Positions 24,741-36,674 are shown, counted from the stretch's first letter. The stretch: 64,000 nt of DNA from Glandiceps talaboti (GCF_964340395.1 NC_135553.1:3740001-3804000); one strand, 5' to 3'. Notes: generated by a model from the letters alone, not told the origin. Numbers and translations are program-made.

Positions 24741-24797
<57 letters not shown>
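24721..24797. repeat. (TTG)n microsatellite
   Basis: TTATTG units turning into about 20 TTG or GTT triplets. A pure trinucleotide run, probably length-variable. Confidence 0.97.
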
Positions 24798-24798
<1 letters not shown>

Positions 24799-24999
24799 TC
24801 TTACAGTTGAAATTGAAATATGTATGTTACTTGAATTGTCTTTAGTATTTGTATAGGGTTCCAGGACAACTTCATAATTCAAGAATCTAGTGTTATGGTA
24901 AACAATGTGGTATTGTTGTTCAGGTCAAATGATGCATAGATATTTAGTATGAGTTTTTACATTTCTGCATATAACTATACATTGTACACTATACATTAT

Positions 25000-25028
25000 G
25001 TATGTGTGTGTATGTGTATTTATGTGTA

Positions 25029-25087
<59 letters not shown>

Positions 25088-25110
25088 GTATGTGTGTGTG
25101 TGTGTATGTG
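25000..25110. repeat. (TATGTG)n microsatellite
   Basis: Mixed TATGTG and TG repeats, continuing more loosely to about 25210. TGTCTG units follow at about 25262-25290 and a poly-C run at about 25330-25341. Confidence 0.95.
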
Positions 25111-25341
25111 AGTGTATGCATCTGTATCATAGTGTATGTCACTGTTATGTCTACATGTGCGTGCATGTGACTGTCTGTATGTCACTATGTGCTATGTGTG
25201 CATGTTTGTGTGCCATGTACATGAGTACATCACATGCTCGTATAGCAAAGTGTGTATAATCGTGTCTGTCTGTCTGTGTGTCTGTGTCTGTGTTAATTTA
25301 CTGTGAGCTAACAGTTTATAAGAGAAGTAACCCCCCCCCCC

Positions 25342-26140
25342 TCCCCATACATGCTTATCTCCACAATATTTGGAATCCATTACAGACATTTTGTTATACT
25401 AGTCAACCCACTTTAGAGAGTCTCTAAAATCACAAGGACCCGAATGACTAATTTATTGTTCCGTAAATTAACCTGCTAATACAAAGTACAATCTACTCAC
25501 TCAGAATCATGAGTGGATCTAGGCAAAGGAATGTATGCAGTCTGTCTGCCTGTTATAGTATATGTAAGGCTCATTAAAAGTATTTGTTGCTGCTAGAGTG
25601 TCCTTCACTTGGACTTAGGTGTACTTTTTAACTGTTGTATCATTGTACACAATTAATCACGCCAACATAGCAATTAGCAGCCTGTCTTCAGATCTCCCCC
25701 AGGGGCTGCTAATTTGTTGTTTTCAACTGTGAGTAATGGCAGACTAATTGAAAGTGGCCAGTGATATTATTAAAATACATGTAGTGCACCTAGCTTGTTT
25801 GTATGAGTGAAAAAAACACATTTTATGCTGAAATAAAAAAAAAAATTACCAAGTGGGAAAAGATAAGATGGGGAAATTAAATTGACAGGTTGCATCCCAA
25901 GGATATCTTGTCTCTATACTAGCAGAAATGGAGTCATGTTTCCTTAATTGAAAGAGTGATTTGCTTTTTAAATATGGTCGGGTCATCTAATTATCATGCT
26001 CTACATGCTAGCACTACATTGACAAGCCAGATGAGGCCAGATAGCCAAGTCTGGACATGTGAGTTGTTCTCGCAGGCGTGATAGAGTATGTTGTCTTCTT
26101 TTGCTAGGGATGTGTTTGCCTTCACCAGGTTTCTATCATG
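25342..26140. other. Non-coding stretch, no gene seen
   Basis: AT-rich sequence with short A-runs and no supported exon. Confidence 0.5.
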
Positions 26141-26182
26141 ATGTTTCAAGTACTGTTCTCTCTACAGGCAGCACTTACAGAC
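26141..26182 (+). repeat. 42-bp direct duplicate, copy 1
   Basis: ATGTTTCAAGTACTGTTCTC plus TCTACAGGCAGCACTTACAGA recurs at 27214-27255 with one C/T difference, about 1.07 kb away. It contains CTGTTCTCTCTACAG, which reads like a splice acceptor. Confidence 0.7.
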
Positions 26183-26209
26183 TTTTTTTTAGTTTTTACA
26201 GTTTTTTTT

Positions 26210-26410
26210 TTATTGGGTTACACAATTTGTCAATTTTAATTAAATGTCTAATTTTAAATGAATGTGTACGAGTATTAGTGATTTCTACAAATGTATTGTT
26301 TTTATAATTGTTTTTTTTTTTATATAGTGTTTGTGTGAAGCGCATTGAGATTTTATTTTTATTATGTAATGCGCTAGAAAAGAAATAAATATTATTATTA
26401 TTATTATTAT
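26210..26410 (+). mobile_element. LINE/SINE 3' tail ending in (ATT)n
   Basis: GTGTGAAGCGCATTGAGATT, later AATGCGCTAGAAAAGAAATAAAT, then a pure ATT run. This pattern (GCGC...GAGA...GCGCT...AATAAAT plus a trinucleotide tail) is typical of 3' ends of CR1/L2-type retroelements and the SINEs that borrow them in marine invertebrates and fish. No reverse transcriptase remains, so this is a severely 5'-truncated copy. Confidence 0.6.
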
Positions 26411-26716
26411 GATACATGGTAAATGTAGTCAATAGTTGGTAGCTATCAACTTGTTTCTAAACAATGCAACTGTTGATGACTTTTACCAGAGTTCTTTGTA
26501 GACACATATACAAGTGTTTTTTGTTTTTGTTTTTATAACAAAATGAATTTCAGGTATTTTTATGACTGACATAAAACCTTGATTTAATTATTCTAGTATA
26601 ATGTTTAATGTTTGTACATACCTAGGTTAGCATTAAATGTTGTCTTCAGACATTGTTCTCAGTTAATGGCATAATTCAGATTTCTAATAATATATTGTCA
26701 TCAAATTGTTTACATA

Positions 26717-26980
26717 TACCTGAATCTGAGTTCAACCAATAACAAGTGAGTATGTAGAATACTACAGGTACCTGAATCTGAGTTCAACCAATAACAAGTG
26801 AGTATGTAGAATACTACAGGTACCTGAATCTGAGTTCAACCAATAACAAGTGAGTATGTAGAATACTACAGGTACCTGAATCTGAGTTCAACCAATAACA
26901 AGTGAGTATGTAGAATACTACAGGTACCTGAATCTGAGTTCAACCAATAACAAGTGAGTATGTAGAATACTACAGGTACC
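26717..26980. repeat. 52-bp tandem repeat, five identical copies
   Basis: Copies start at 26717, 26769, 26821, 26873 and 26925 (TACCTGAATCTGAGTTCAAC, CAATAACAAGTGAGTATGTA, GAATACTACAGG). I see no differences between them, which points to very recent amplification or to an assembly collapse/expansion. A poly-A run of about 28 bases follows at about 26988. Confidence 0.97.
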
Positions 26981-27213
26981 TAAAATGAAAAAAAAAAAAA
27001 AAAAAAAAAAAAAAACAGCAAAAAATCAGCAAGTGTCCTTTTATGATTATGTTTGGCAAAATTCTAAGCTGTGACCATAGATGTTAGAAGTTCATAAGAT
27101 GGACAGCATGAATCTTATTAAATGTTACAATTATCGTGCTTCTGTTCATGTTTTATGTGTTTTAAGACTGTAAACAGTAGCAACCTCTGAGTACCAGGAT
27201 CGGTCAGTTTAGA

Positions 27214-27255
27214 AATGTTTCAAGTACTGTTCTCTCTACAGGCAGTACTTACAGA
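27214..27255 (+). repeat. 42-bp direct duplicate, copy 2
   Basis: Matches 26141-26182 with a single substitution. The duplicated block brackets the retroelement tail and the 52-bp array, so a larger ancestral duplication that lost its middle is possible. Confidence 0.7.
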
Positions 27256-27620
27256 GTGTAAACATAGGAAATCAATAATACAATAACAAAGTGAAAAATG
27301 TCACAAGACAGGCTGACCTTATGCCAACAGGTGGACAGTGGGCAGCACTTTATCAAATCAACCAATTTTATGTGCTTGTGATAAATAAGTATGATTATTT
27401 AAAAACCAGGGCATGAAATAAAGTGATTGAAATTCGGTCCGTCGTCGTCCCCCCCCCCCCCCCCCCCCATATTGGGATGTGACTATGGGCATTTGCTAGT
27501 GGGGTGGGGTGGGGTGGGGTGGTGGTGTTTCTTTGATTCATAGGTAAGTTATGAAGAGAATACATGTTTTAGACATTGCATGGACATTTCTCCAATATAA
27601 TGTTCTGTATTGGTCTATCT
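27256..27620. other. Non-coding stretch with poly-C and GGGGT runs
   Basis: A poly-C tract at about 27449-27467 and GGGGT repeats at about 27498-27526 (G-quadruplex-capable). Nothing gene-like. Confidence 0.55.
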
Positions 27621-27668
27621 AGCCTAGTTGCCATACGGTATAGTTATGATTTATATCTCCACTCAGTG
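27621..27668 (+). repeat. Isolated diverged copy of the 46-bp CTAGTTCC motif
   Basis: CCTAGTTGCCATACGGTATA, then GTTATGATTTATATCTCCAC and TCA align with units of the array at 52261-52545. Confidence 0.55.
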
Positions 27669-28832
27669 GTTTAGTTAGAGAGACCACGTTGACATCCAGA
27701 CTATGTCAAATGGTCTATCTGGCTAAAATGGGTAATTTGTTATGAATGTTTAATTATGTGACTTTCTGTAACTCATGACAATTTGAAGAGCCTGCTATCT
27801 GGTTTAGATTATGAAGTATGGTGTATATGTGTACAAACAAGGTCAAAGGTCATCATGGTACAATTTTGCCACAACAATACTGTGGTTTGTTGCTTTGTGA
27901 ATCAAACTAGAGTGAAGCCTCATCTGTTCTTTGTATCCCCCATAAATCCAGATACAGTAATAGATAAAATTCTTTGCTTAACTGGCATCGTCATGACAAC
28001 AGGCAAGATCCTTGGTGACACAATAATTTGGCCAGTAGGTTAAAGATTGCAACAGTTGGAGTGGTTACTAAGGTAAATGAACAATGGTGACCATAGCAAT
28101 GACATGATTGCCATCTGTCAAGTGTTTACATACAGGGTCTGGCCATGGTGTGAATTCAACAGTTACATACCACTGTACTATTGTAAAAAACAGTGAGTTC
28201 AGACTTATTTCTGTCCTGACAATAAACTCTGACAGTTGAAGGTCAGATTTCTATGGAAATATCAACAATTTTGATGTGTTCAGAGTCTTGTATCAGTGAA
28301 ATCCAACAATACTGACAACGATAACGACAGTGTGTGAGTCAAAGTCAGTTATAATGTGAAGTATATTGGTTGTCAAGGGTAACAAACTTGTGTTCAGATA
28401 ATACAAGTTTATCTGAAATAATGGATTGATGGTGTATATGAAGCCTATCAAGTGGTAAGTCAACTTTCAATAAAATATTGTGATAAGGATTGGCAGCCCC
28501 CCCCCCCCCCCACTCATTCAAATGAGGTCACTTAAGGTCAAACAACTTGAATTTCAGTTTCGTCAATGTAATCAAGATGATAAAAATTACATACTTAGGA
28601 TTTTTATTGAAAAGGAACACTTGTCTTGACTTACTGACACTGAACCAAATCTTCAATACCAACATTTTAGAATTGAGAATGCGTTTTCATGCCCAACTTT
28701 TTTAAAAATTTGTACATAAATGATTTTGAGAATTCAGGCTGACTCTATATTTTTATGCTTAGGAATAAACAAATACCATTTACAAAAGTGGTATGAAGCA
28801 AAAATTTTGTCAGGAAAAGTAGTTGAACTGCA
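27669..28832. other. Non-coding stretch, no firm gene
   Basis: An open frame at about 27783-28043 (+) has no convincing acceptor or donor and no recognised family. A poly-C run lies at about 28497-28511. Confidence 0.45.
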
Positions 28833-28842
28833 AATTATTGGT

Positions 28843-29108
28843 TAGACTGTCGACAGTCGTTCATGCCTTTTTTGCTACGTTTTATCTAAAACTAAAGTCA
28901 TCGCCTCACTCCGATCGGGAGCAATACTATAACCGTATACTGACCAGCGAGTGCCGGAGGCACAGGCCTTCAGCACTCACAGTTCGTGCTTTTGGCAATC
29001 GCAGTTCCTATCAGTATGCATTACTTAGTATTCAGTGCTACAGAGTGAGGCGACAACTTTGTTTTAGATGAAACGTAGCAAAAAAGGCACAAACGACTTC
29101 GACAGACG
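28843..29108. mobile_element. Long-TIR element with 10-bp target duplication
   Basis: The outer 65 bp at each end are inverted copies: CTGTCGACAGTCGTTCATGC, then CTTTTTTGCTACGTTTTATC, TAAAACTAAAGTC and GCCTCACTC on the left, matched by the reverse complement on the right with about eight differences. The direct repeat AATTATTGGT lies immediately outside both ends (28833-28842 and 29109-29118). The interior is GC-richer and carries its own GAGTGC...GCACTC pairing. Long TIRs with a 9-11-bp duplication fit a Mutator-like (MULE) MITE. There is no transposase. Confidence 0.8.
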
Positions 29109-29151
29109 AATTATTGGTATGAATATCTGAGTATTTTATAGTTCTCAATCA

Positions 29152-29170
29152 CAACACTAGAGGGCAGTAT
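29152..29170 (+). promoter_or_regulatory. CTCF-like site
   Basis: ACACTAGAGGGCAGTAT matches the CTCF core (CCACTAGRGGGCAGTA) at nearly every position. It is a motif match only, but the best of the three in the window. Confidence 0.35.
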
Positions 29171-30110
29171 ATACATACATACCAACTGGAAAGGTGTAAT
29201 AGTCTCACTTTATCTTGTATCACAGTTGAAAATAAAACATGTATTTTGTAAAAATTAAGAAAAAGCAATGAAATGATTTCCTGGTAGCTTTTATGACAAT
29301 CAAATTTTTTAAACATTTCATGCATAAAATTTGATTGTAAATCAGTTGAAAAATAACTTGCAAAACAAAAAATTTAGATTTAAAGAAGAGGTACAGTATT
29401 CAGTTTGTGACGTAATGTACAATATTTTGAGCTACGACAATAACTTCCTGTATTTTATGCTGTGTGAAGTCAGAGAGTCAAGAAATGAAACGTCAGATGG
29501 CCAGCCATAGGAACACATAGTAAGCTTGTTGAATGATATGACCTTACTTGACTAAGGTCAGGCTGTCTTTATGCTGGATGAAAACAAACATTAACCTGCT
29601 AATAAAACTCCTATCTAAACACATTGAGGGTGGAGATGTTTATCCCGCTCACTCAGCAGGAAATCATTCTTTGCTTTATTTGACAGGAATGCCCTTGGTG
29701 TCTAGACAACTGTCTGGCAGTCTGGAATTTAAACCATTTCAGAAATAAGAACTTTCACTTGTATAATTTTGTTTCCATTTTGTGTGCATACTCATTATTG
29801 TCTTACAATGAATTCTGTAAAACAGCACTACAGGAATTGGTCATAAAACCACAAATCCTCTAGGGTACTACTGCCCAAGACACTGCCAAGATTCTATATT
29901 GCCTCAACAGAAAAGTATGTTCTGACTTTCAAGAATGTGGAACTCCAACATGGTGTTACTTAGCCATTCCAAAAAACATTTCTGATAGTTTAAATCCATG
30001 CTATCTTTTGCTCTATTAAGATTTTTTATAATTTATGTTAAAAATTCTAATGTTTTGCAGAAGTTTGGCTCTAAAAAATATGCTTTCAGTATGTGTGTGG
30101 GTATGGTGTC

Positions 30111-30113
<3 letters not shown>
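29171..30113. other. Non-coding stretch, no gene seen
   Basis: AT-rich sequence, no supported exon. Confidence 0.5.

Positions 30114-30183
<70 letters not shown>
30114..30183. repeat. (TG)n microsatellite
   Basis: About 34 uninterrupted TG dinucleotides. Confidence 0.98.
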
Positions 30184-30185
<2 letters not shown>

Positions 30186-30229
30186 ATGCATGTATCACAT
30201 TTTCATACAACAATATATGGTATGAATGA

Positions 30230-30412
30230 TACTGTAATCCTGTAAATTTGCACTTTGTTGGAAACGAAAACACAAAAAGAAGTATTGACTAAAATGCTTT
30301 CTTGTTCATGAACACAATATACCAGTTTGGTAATTAGTAAAAATTAGTCTTTGAGAACTAGCTGAAGACTGTACAAAATTTCCTAGTAGTAAATATATCA
30401 AGGTTTACCATG
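30230..30412 (+). mobile_element. Dispersed repeat family, copy 2
   Basis: Same block order as 16855-17041: GACTAAAATGCTTTCTTG, CAGTTTGGTAATTAGTAAAA, ATTAGTCTTTGAGAACTAGC, TGAAGACTGTA and AAGGTTTACCAT. The class is unknown. Confidence 0.6.
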
Positions 30413-31395
30413 TCAATTGTGAGTTCAGTGTCTAAGTAAGGGACACTTTATATTTTGACAATGCTTACCGAGGTGTAGTCTAGCGACTATTCATCTGCAT
30501 GCAAGAAAGAGATAAAGAGAGATCTTTGAAACCTTTAAACTATTAAACTGAAATGTGAAACTAATTAAAATTTCATGTTTTTGTACTCATTTGCTGCAGA
30601 GTAATAAGGAACAATTGGTTATTGTTGTCTGGATAGCAGTATACAGAAATTATTACCATCATACATTTCTCTATCATTGTCAAATTTCCCATTGTTGGTA
30701 TGTTTTTATCTTATGAAACTTTCTCACAAAGTGACTGTAAAGTACATGTATATGGCCTGCATATTATAAATACTTAGGTCATCTTTTCAGTTTAGCATGC
30801 CTGGAGGATGACAATAAAATAAACTAACCACTGAATGAAATAATGTATAACTGTCTTGTGAATGACTAGAGTGTATAAACACCCAAATAAAAAATCTCCA
30901 AATGCTTCCTGCCAGATATTTCACACTACAGTTACGTTTTACTATTTCCATTGGAAATTGTCTAACTTAGAATGATATCCCAGTGAATACGTTTATTTCC
31001 TATGTCCTTATACATGACAGTGATAAAGTTACCTTTTTTTGGAATCTAGTCTTGAAGTGACAATCCAGCTTTTGTTCGAATCTCTCAGACATCAGCAGTG
31101 TATTGATGTTATGTTGTTTGGTCAGGTGACCTATTGGAGTCACCTGACAGTAGACAATAATTGTAATTGGCCCCTACCGGTATATATATTATTATATATT
31201 TTGAAAACTTGAAAAGAGATAAAATTCCATTGGAATTCTTTATTTCTTTATTCAGATAATTACAAATTTTAATTGAAGCCAAAGATATAACATAACAATA
31301 AGGCCAGATTAGTTGTATACTGTAAATGCATTTATTTTGGCATGTGAAAAATTTGACAGAATGGCAATTTAGGATATGTCAAGCACACTTTAATA
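30413..31395. other. Non-coding stretch, no gene seen
   Basis: AT-rich sequence with no supported exon or repeat boundary. Confidence 0.5.
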
Positions 31396-31639
31396 GGGAA
31401 CTTGCAAACCCGCCATGTTGAATGTTGCATCATGGGAAATGTGATAATAAATACTAATCAAATCATATTGTAAACAATAATGTTACCTTGTTTGTAACCA
31501 CAAATAATGAATTCATAGTCACCCTGACCATTGTGGAAGGTTTATTTTATTGGTAGCACCAGATTAGGTATTAAGATAACCACAGATAATCCCATAGTCC
31601 TTTGCATCTGAGCATGCTCAGTCTGGATTGCAAGTTCCC
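31396..31639. mobile_element. MITE with GGGAACTTGCAA ends, copy 1
   Basis: A 244-bp element with 12-bp perfect terminal inverted repeats GGGAACTTGCAA / TTGCAAGTTCCC. TA lies directly outside both ends (ATA before, TATT after), as for Tc1/mariner or pogo-type insertion. Internal landmarks are CCCGCCATGTTGAATG, GCATCATGGGAAAT and CTGAGCATGCTCAGTCTGGA. A related copy is at 62519-62737. There is no transposase frame. Confidence 0.8.
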
Positions 31640-33548
31640 TATTTGGCAGACATTGCAATAAGAAATTAGACACTACTTGTAAATATCTCATCTGTTTGAC
31701 CTTTGACCTGTTGTATTCAGTGTAACTATTGTTGATACCTTTCACAACTGAATAGAGCAACATGTAAAGGAATTTCTGCAGATATAGCTTTTGCACATAA
31801 ATTTAGTGTAGGAACATATGACTATAGTAACAGGTGTAGTTTCATTTGTATGAAATATGGTTTGTTCTTTTTCTTTTTTTCTTTTTTTTTTAATATATAA
31901 AAAAATGGTTTGTTCTTGAAGACATTTTAATGATCAATCTGTCAATGTCGATTGTAAAGAGTTTATTTCAAAGTAGTTAACATCATATCAGAGTTGCCTA
32001 AAATGGCCAACTTTAGGTGTAGGTTTTGTTTCCATGGTTTAGGTTCTGTTGCCAACAGCATGACTCATGTTAAACTGTTTTGAAAATGAAATTTGCAATC
32101 TTAGGCTTTCAACTACAGTTTGTACACAAGAAGTCACATATTGCATTGGGTTGGATTGGGTTGGGGGGGGGGGAATAGGGCGAAAGCAAGAAGACCTTTA
32201 TGTATGGTAGTGATGTTAAATAAAAACAAAAGATTTCATAATTTGACCTCAAGAGGGAAGCCTTCTGAGCCAGAGTACCATGTACTGTGTTTATTCATAG
32301 TAAGGTCTATTGTTTAATTTACAGGCTGTAATGCAGATTATAACACAAATACTCAGATCTTAGATGAAATTCAAAACTTTGACTATTTTAATACTATAGA
32401 ATTGGTTATATTCAGTTATCGGCTGAGACTAAAAACATGCATATGACATATAGAATTACACATATGATAATTACATTTACCTAATATGTGCTATCACTGC
32501 TAGGAGTATTTGTTGAGTGGATTCTAAAAAGTTGTAATATACACACATGACAACCAGGCACTTTAATAATCAGGTCTGTTTTGATCACTTGTTTATTTGA
32601 AATCAGCACCTGTGCACAAAATGCTGTTATTTATTCAGTTATATTGTGGACTTTGGTTAGCTAAGCTAATACCTGAAAATCATACTTGTACATATTCACA
32701 TGTGATGACCTCAACTCTTTCATACTGTCAGTTTGTACCACTTGTTTTACAGCTGAGATCCAAAATTTGTAAATGTGTGCTAATGATGACATTGACCTTG
32801 TTGAACAGGATGTCACATCTTGTTACAATGTAATACTAGTATGCATAAACATACATGACAAATTGCATATAATTTTGATAATGCTGCACACTAACAAAGG
32901 TCATATGTATAATATAGGTCAGACTTTGACAAGAGAGATATCATGGTTGGTTTGGATGGAGTCAGACTTAAACATAAAGATCTCTCAGCAAACTCTAATC
33001 AACCATTGGTTGGTTTGGTTATTGGCAGCATCAAAATTGTCACTAGGAGCTCATATATTATGTAGTTTTGATATGCAACAGTGCTACAAACATAGATTGT
33101 TAGTTATCTAGTATGTTGGTGAATGGGTGAAGTCTATAAAGTCATTGTTTAAATGCTCTCAGTATTTTCTTTCTGAAATAGAAAATTATAGCAAATGTTA
33201 CGTTTTGACCCTGAAATAAAATGAAACTGTCTTCCATGTCAGTTTTAACAATTGAAGTGATGGATTGATCATATAGTAATCTTACTTTCACAATTCAGCA
33301 TTTTCATTGGTCGGTAAATGTCACTGTAATCAACACTTTCATCGGTGAATGTCACTCTAATCAGTCATTGAATGGTAGTCTGTCACACTTCCACAGATAC
33401 TGTTACATTAGCAGCTTGGACTATATCGACAATCTATCCTTTTTAGGTATTCTTGTTTCAACATAATTACAATATAATATGCACATATGTACTGCCAAAC
33501 TATCTATAGAATGCTACATTGTATCAAATAGTAGCAGTAATGGGGCAA
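31640..33548. other. Non-coding stretch, no firm gene
   Basis: A G-rich run lies at about 32145-32173. An open frame at about 32773-33111 (+) has no splice context or recognised domain. Otherwise nothing is seen. Confidence 0.5.
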
Positions 33549-34107
33549 CTCTGACAATGGTCGTATGGTTATGTTACTCTGACAATGGTCATATGGTTAT
33601 GTTACACTGACAATGGTCATATGGTAATGTTACTCTGACAATGGTCATATGGTTATGTTACTCTGACAATGGTCATATGGTTATGTTACTCTGACAATGG
33701 TCATATGGTTATGTTACTCTGACAATGGTCATATGGTTGTGTTACACTGACAATGGTCATATGGTTATGTTACACTGATAATGGTCATATGGTTATGTTA
33801 CTCTGACAATGGTCATATGGTTATGTTACACTGACAATGGTCATATGGTTATGTTACACTGACAATGGTCATATGGTTATGTTACTCTGACAATGGTCAT
33901 ATGGTTATGTTACTCTGACAATGGTCATATGGTAATGTTACACTGACAATGGTCATATGGTTATGTTGCTCTGACAATGGTCATATGGTTATGTTACTCT
34001 GACAATGGTCATATGGTTATGTTACTCTGACAATGGTCATATGGTTATGTTACTCTGACAATGGTCATATGGTTATGTTACACTGACAATGGTCATATGG
34101 TTATGTT
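33549..34107. repeat. 28-bp minisatellite, about 20 copies
   Basis: Unit CTGACAATGGTCATATGG plus TTATGTTACT, with T/A alternation before CTGACAATGG as the main variation. Copies are highly similar. Confidence 0.97.
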
Positions 34108-34321
34108 TCTTTAAAGTTACATCATTTATCACCAGCCTCAACACAATTTTTATCAAGTAAGTGCCAGGGGACATGTGTTCAAAGTGTTCACAGTTTAGTA
34201 CTTTTTGCAAAGTTGTTTAAGAAAGATTCAATGTGAATGTAATGATATTGGCTGTTTAACTTTTTTAAAATGACATTGTATACAGTTACTTTCACTTTTC
34301 TCTTCCATTTCATTGCATCAA

Positions 34322-34690
34322 AATTTCTACTACATTACATTACATCACATCACATCACATCATGTCATGTAACGTCACATCACATCATGTCACATTGCAT
34401 TGCATTGCATCGCATTGTATCACATAATGCATTGCATCACATTACATTACATTACATTGCATTACTTGCATCACATTACATTGCATTACATTACATTACA
34501 TTACATTACATTACTTGCATCACATTACATTGCATCACATTACATTGTATTGCATTGCATCACATTACATTGCATTGCATTACATTACATTGCCTCACAT
34601 TACATTACATTACATTACATTACATTACATCACATTGCATTACATGTACTTCATATTACATTACAATACATTGCATTGCTTTCCATTCCA
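34322..34690. repeat. Pentanucleotide (CATTA)n-type array
   Basis: Long run of CATTA, CATCA, CATTG and similar 5-mers with local blocks of each variant. All three + frames are largely open only because of the repeat. Confidence 0.95.
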
Positions 34691-35186
34691 TTACCTTGCC
34701 AGGTTCATCAAAATTTAGGTTAATTAAGCTATTATTAATTGGTGTCTAAAAACTGTCCATTGTCCCGGTAATTGACTCATCAAACTGTGTGAATGTGTTA
34801 CATTTACATCATCATGAATCAATTTAATGTACGTCATTTCCAAAGATAACCGAACACCCACAAAGTAGATTTTATCAATTTGTGTTGTAATAATCCATTA
34901 GCAGCTTCCTTTCTTAATAGTTCTACCATGGTTGTCTTAATCACCATTTTAAGATTAACTTTATGGTAATGAAACTAAGGCCTTGTCCAATTAGCTGTTA
35001 TCCAGACACATGATTGGGGGCAACTGTTGCTAAAATAAACCGAGAGAGAAATTAGTCATGCAGTACGACTGTTTCTGGCTGGAATTTAAGATAACTTGGT
35101 ACCTTAGCCATTTGTCTGACTTTACAGTTAGAACATCTTTGTTGTTCAGATAAGGCTTAGTGTAACAGCTTGATGTCAAATGTTTG
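34691..35186. other. Non-coding stretch, no gene seen
   Basis: No recognisable feature. Confidence 0.5.
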
Positions 35187-35466
35187 AAGTACATCTCAGT
35201 AGTTCAGATAACTTGTCTTGCATCAGCATGTGACGTCTGACTTAAGAAGTACATCTCAGTGGTTAAGATAACTGGATTGCAGCGTGACATCTGACGTACG
35301 AAGTACGTCTCAGTAGTTCAGATAACTCTCGTCGCAGCGTGACATCTGACTTACGAAGTACGTCTTGGTAGTTCAGATAACTCGTCGCAGTGTGACGTCT
35401 GACTTTATACAAAGTATGGCCTGGTAGTTCAGGTAACTCTCATTGCAGCATAACATCTGATGTACA
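35187..35466. repeat. About 55-bp tandem repeat, 5 copies, CRE-like cores
   Basis: Units start near 35187, 35247, 35301, 35355 and 35411 (AAGTACGTCTCAGTAGTTCA, GATAACT, GCAGCGTGACATCTGACTTA). Several copies carry TGACGTC or TGACGTA, half or near-full CRE sites, and more CpG than the surroundings. Confidence 0.85.
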
Positions 35467-36465
35467 CACCACATTTTGGAAACATCACCAGGATATTTAT
35501 GAAAACTAAAGATGTCTTTTAAAAAGAAGATTAGGTTTGCACTATGCAGGTATTTTTAATTTCAAATTCTTTTAGCATTTTTGTCAGTAAAATATGCAGC
35601 AGTTTCAGATCCTGAATTATACAGTGTGAGTATTTTCTAAGATGATTTATCTTCTGTAAATGTTTTTTGATCAATGGTAATATGGGTTCTATTGTGATTT
35701 CCACACTCAAATCTAATTTTTTTCTGAATGAGAGTGTATTCCTACAGTGTACCATACTTTTAGGCTCCTAAAAATTCTCTGACCTAGAATTTTACTGTAC
35801 ATGTATATGTCATATACTGATGATAGATAGAGAATAGCCAGGAATTCATGCTGTCTATCCAGATCTTGCCTTGAAGTTAACCAAAATCCGTAGTGTTGCA
35901 AGTATATAAAGGAATATTACTCAGGGCTAGCCAGACATTTTGTTGTGTTTTACTGTGTAAAGAGATGAAGTAGTGTATCATGTTATCCAGGATTCCGTGG
36001 TGTCTCATTTTGGTTTCAGAGATGAAGTACTCAGCAGTAGTTAGAATCAATTTGACAATCTGCTTCTACACAAGGAAAGAAATTATACTGTATCTAGCAA
36101 GGAATTTAATATTTTATTGTATTTTAAGAGATGAACAAATCTATAATATTAGTCAGGAGTATAGTCTGGCTAATTCAGGAATCAGTGATGATAGTCTGGG
36201 TCGATGTGAGTATAAAACAAAATCATACTCTTAGCCAGTTAGGAACGTTATATTATGTGCAAGGAAATGTAATGTCCTGTAGTTCAAGTCTGGAATCGAT
36301 GCATTTCAGTATGTTCTGTGTCAAGATTATATAGGCTATACTTAAAAGTAGTATTGATTCAGTACATGTCTGTATATCTTCCAAATCTTATCAGTACACA
36401 CTCACACACCAAATTGACCACCTACGTAAATTTAACAGTCGTGTTGGGTTGAAGACAAACTGTCT
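35467..36465. other. Non-coding stretch, no gene seen
   Basis: Loosely similar segments around AGAGATGAAGTA near 35960, 36020 and 36130 hint at an old repeat, not strong enough to annotate. Confidence 0.45.
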
Positions 36466-36545
36466 GTTGCCATGGTATTTGATGAGGACCATCTGTTTCC
36501 ATGGTAACTTGAAGAAGACTATCTCTTTCTACGGTATCTTGATCT
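36466..36545. repeat. Three short diverged units with CCATGGTA cores
   Basis: CTGTTGCCATGGTATTTGAT, CTGTTTCCATGGTAACTTGA and CTCTTTCTACGGTATCTTGA follow at intervals of about 29-36 bp. The second holds GTTTCCATGGTAAC, a full X-box-like palindrome at 36495-36508. Confidence 0.6.
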
Positions 36546-36674
36546 TTATACAGCCAGGAAAGAGAGAGAGAGGGTGGCTAACTTATTTTTTACTGTCTTA
36601 GAATCATTTGAAAGTTTATAGTGATGGAATGATGCGTAAGATACAATGTCACTGCACTCACTTCTACCTCTTAG

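Noticed and set aside
27783-28043. 86-codon + strand frame
   Set aside because: No acceptor before it and no donor or poly(A) signal after it.
34270-34749. Frames rich in HYITLHC-type repeats
   Set aside because: Translation of a CATTA-type pentanucleotide repeat.
35940-36230. Diverged tandem repeat around AGAGATGAAGTA
   Set aside because: Only short matches with uneven spacing; not above what AT-rich sequence gives by chance.
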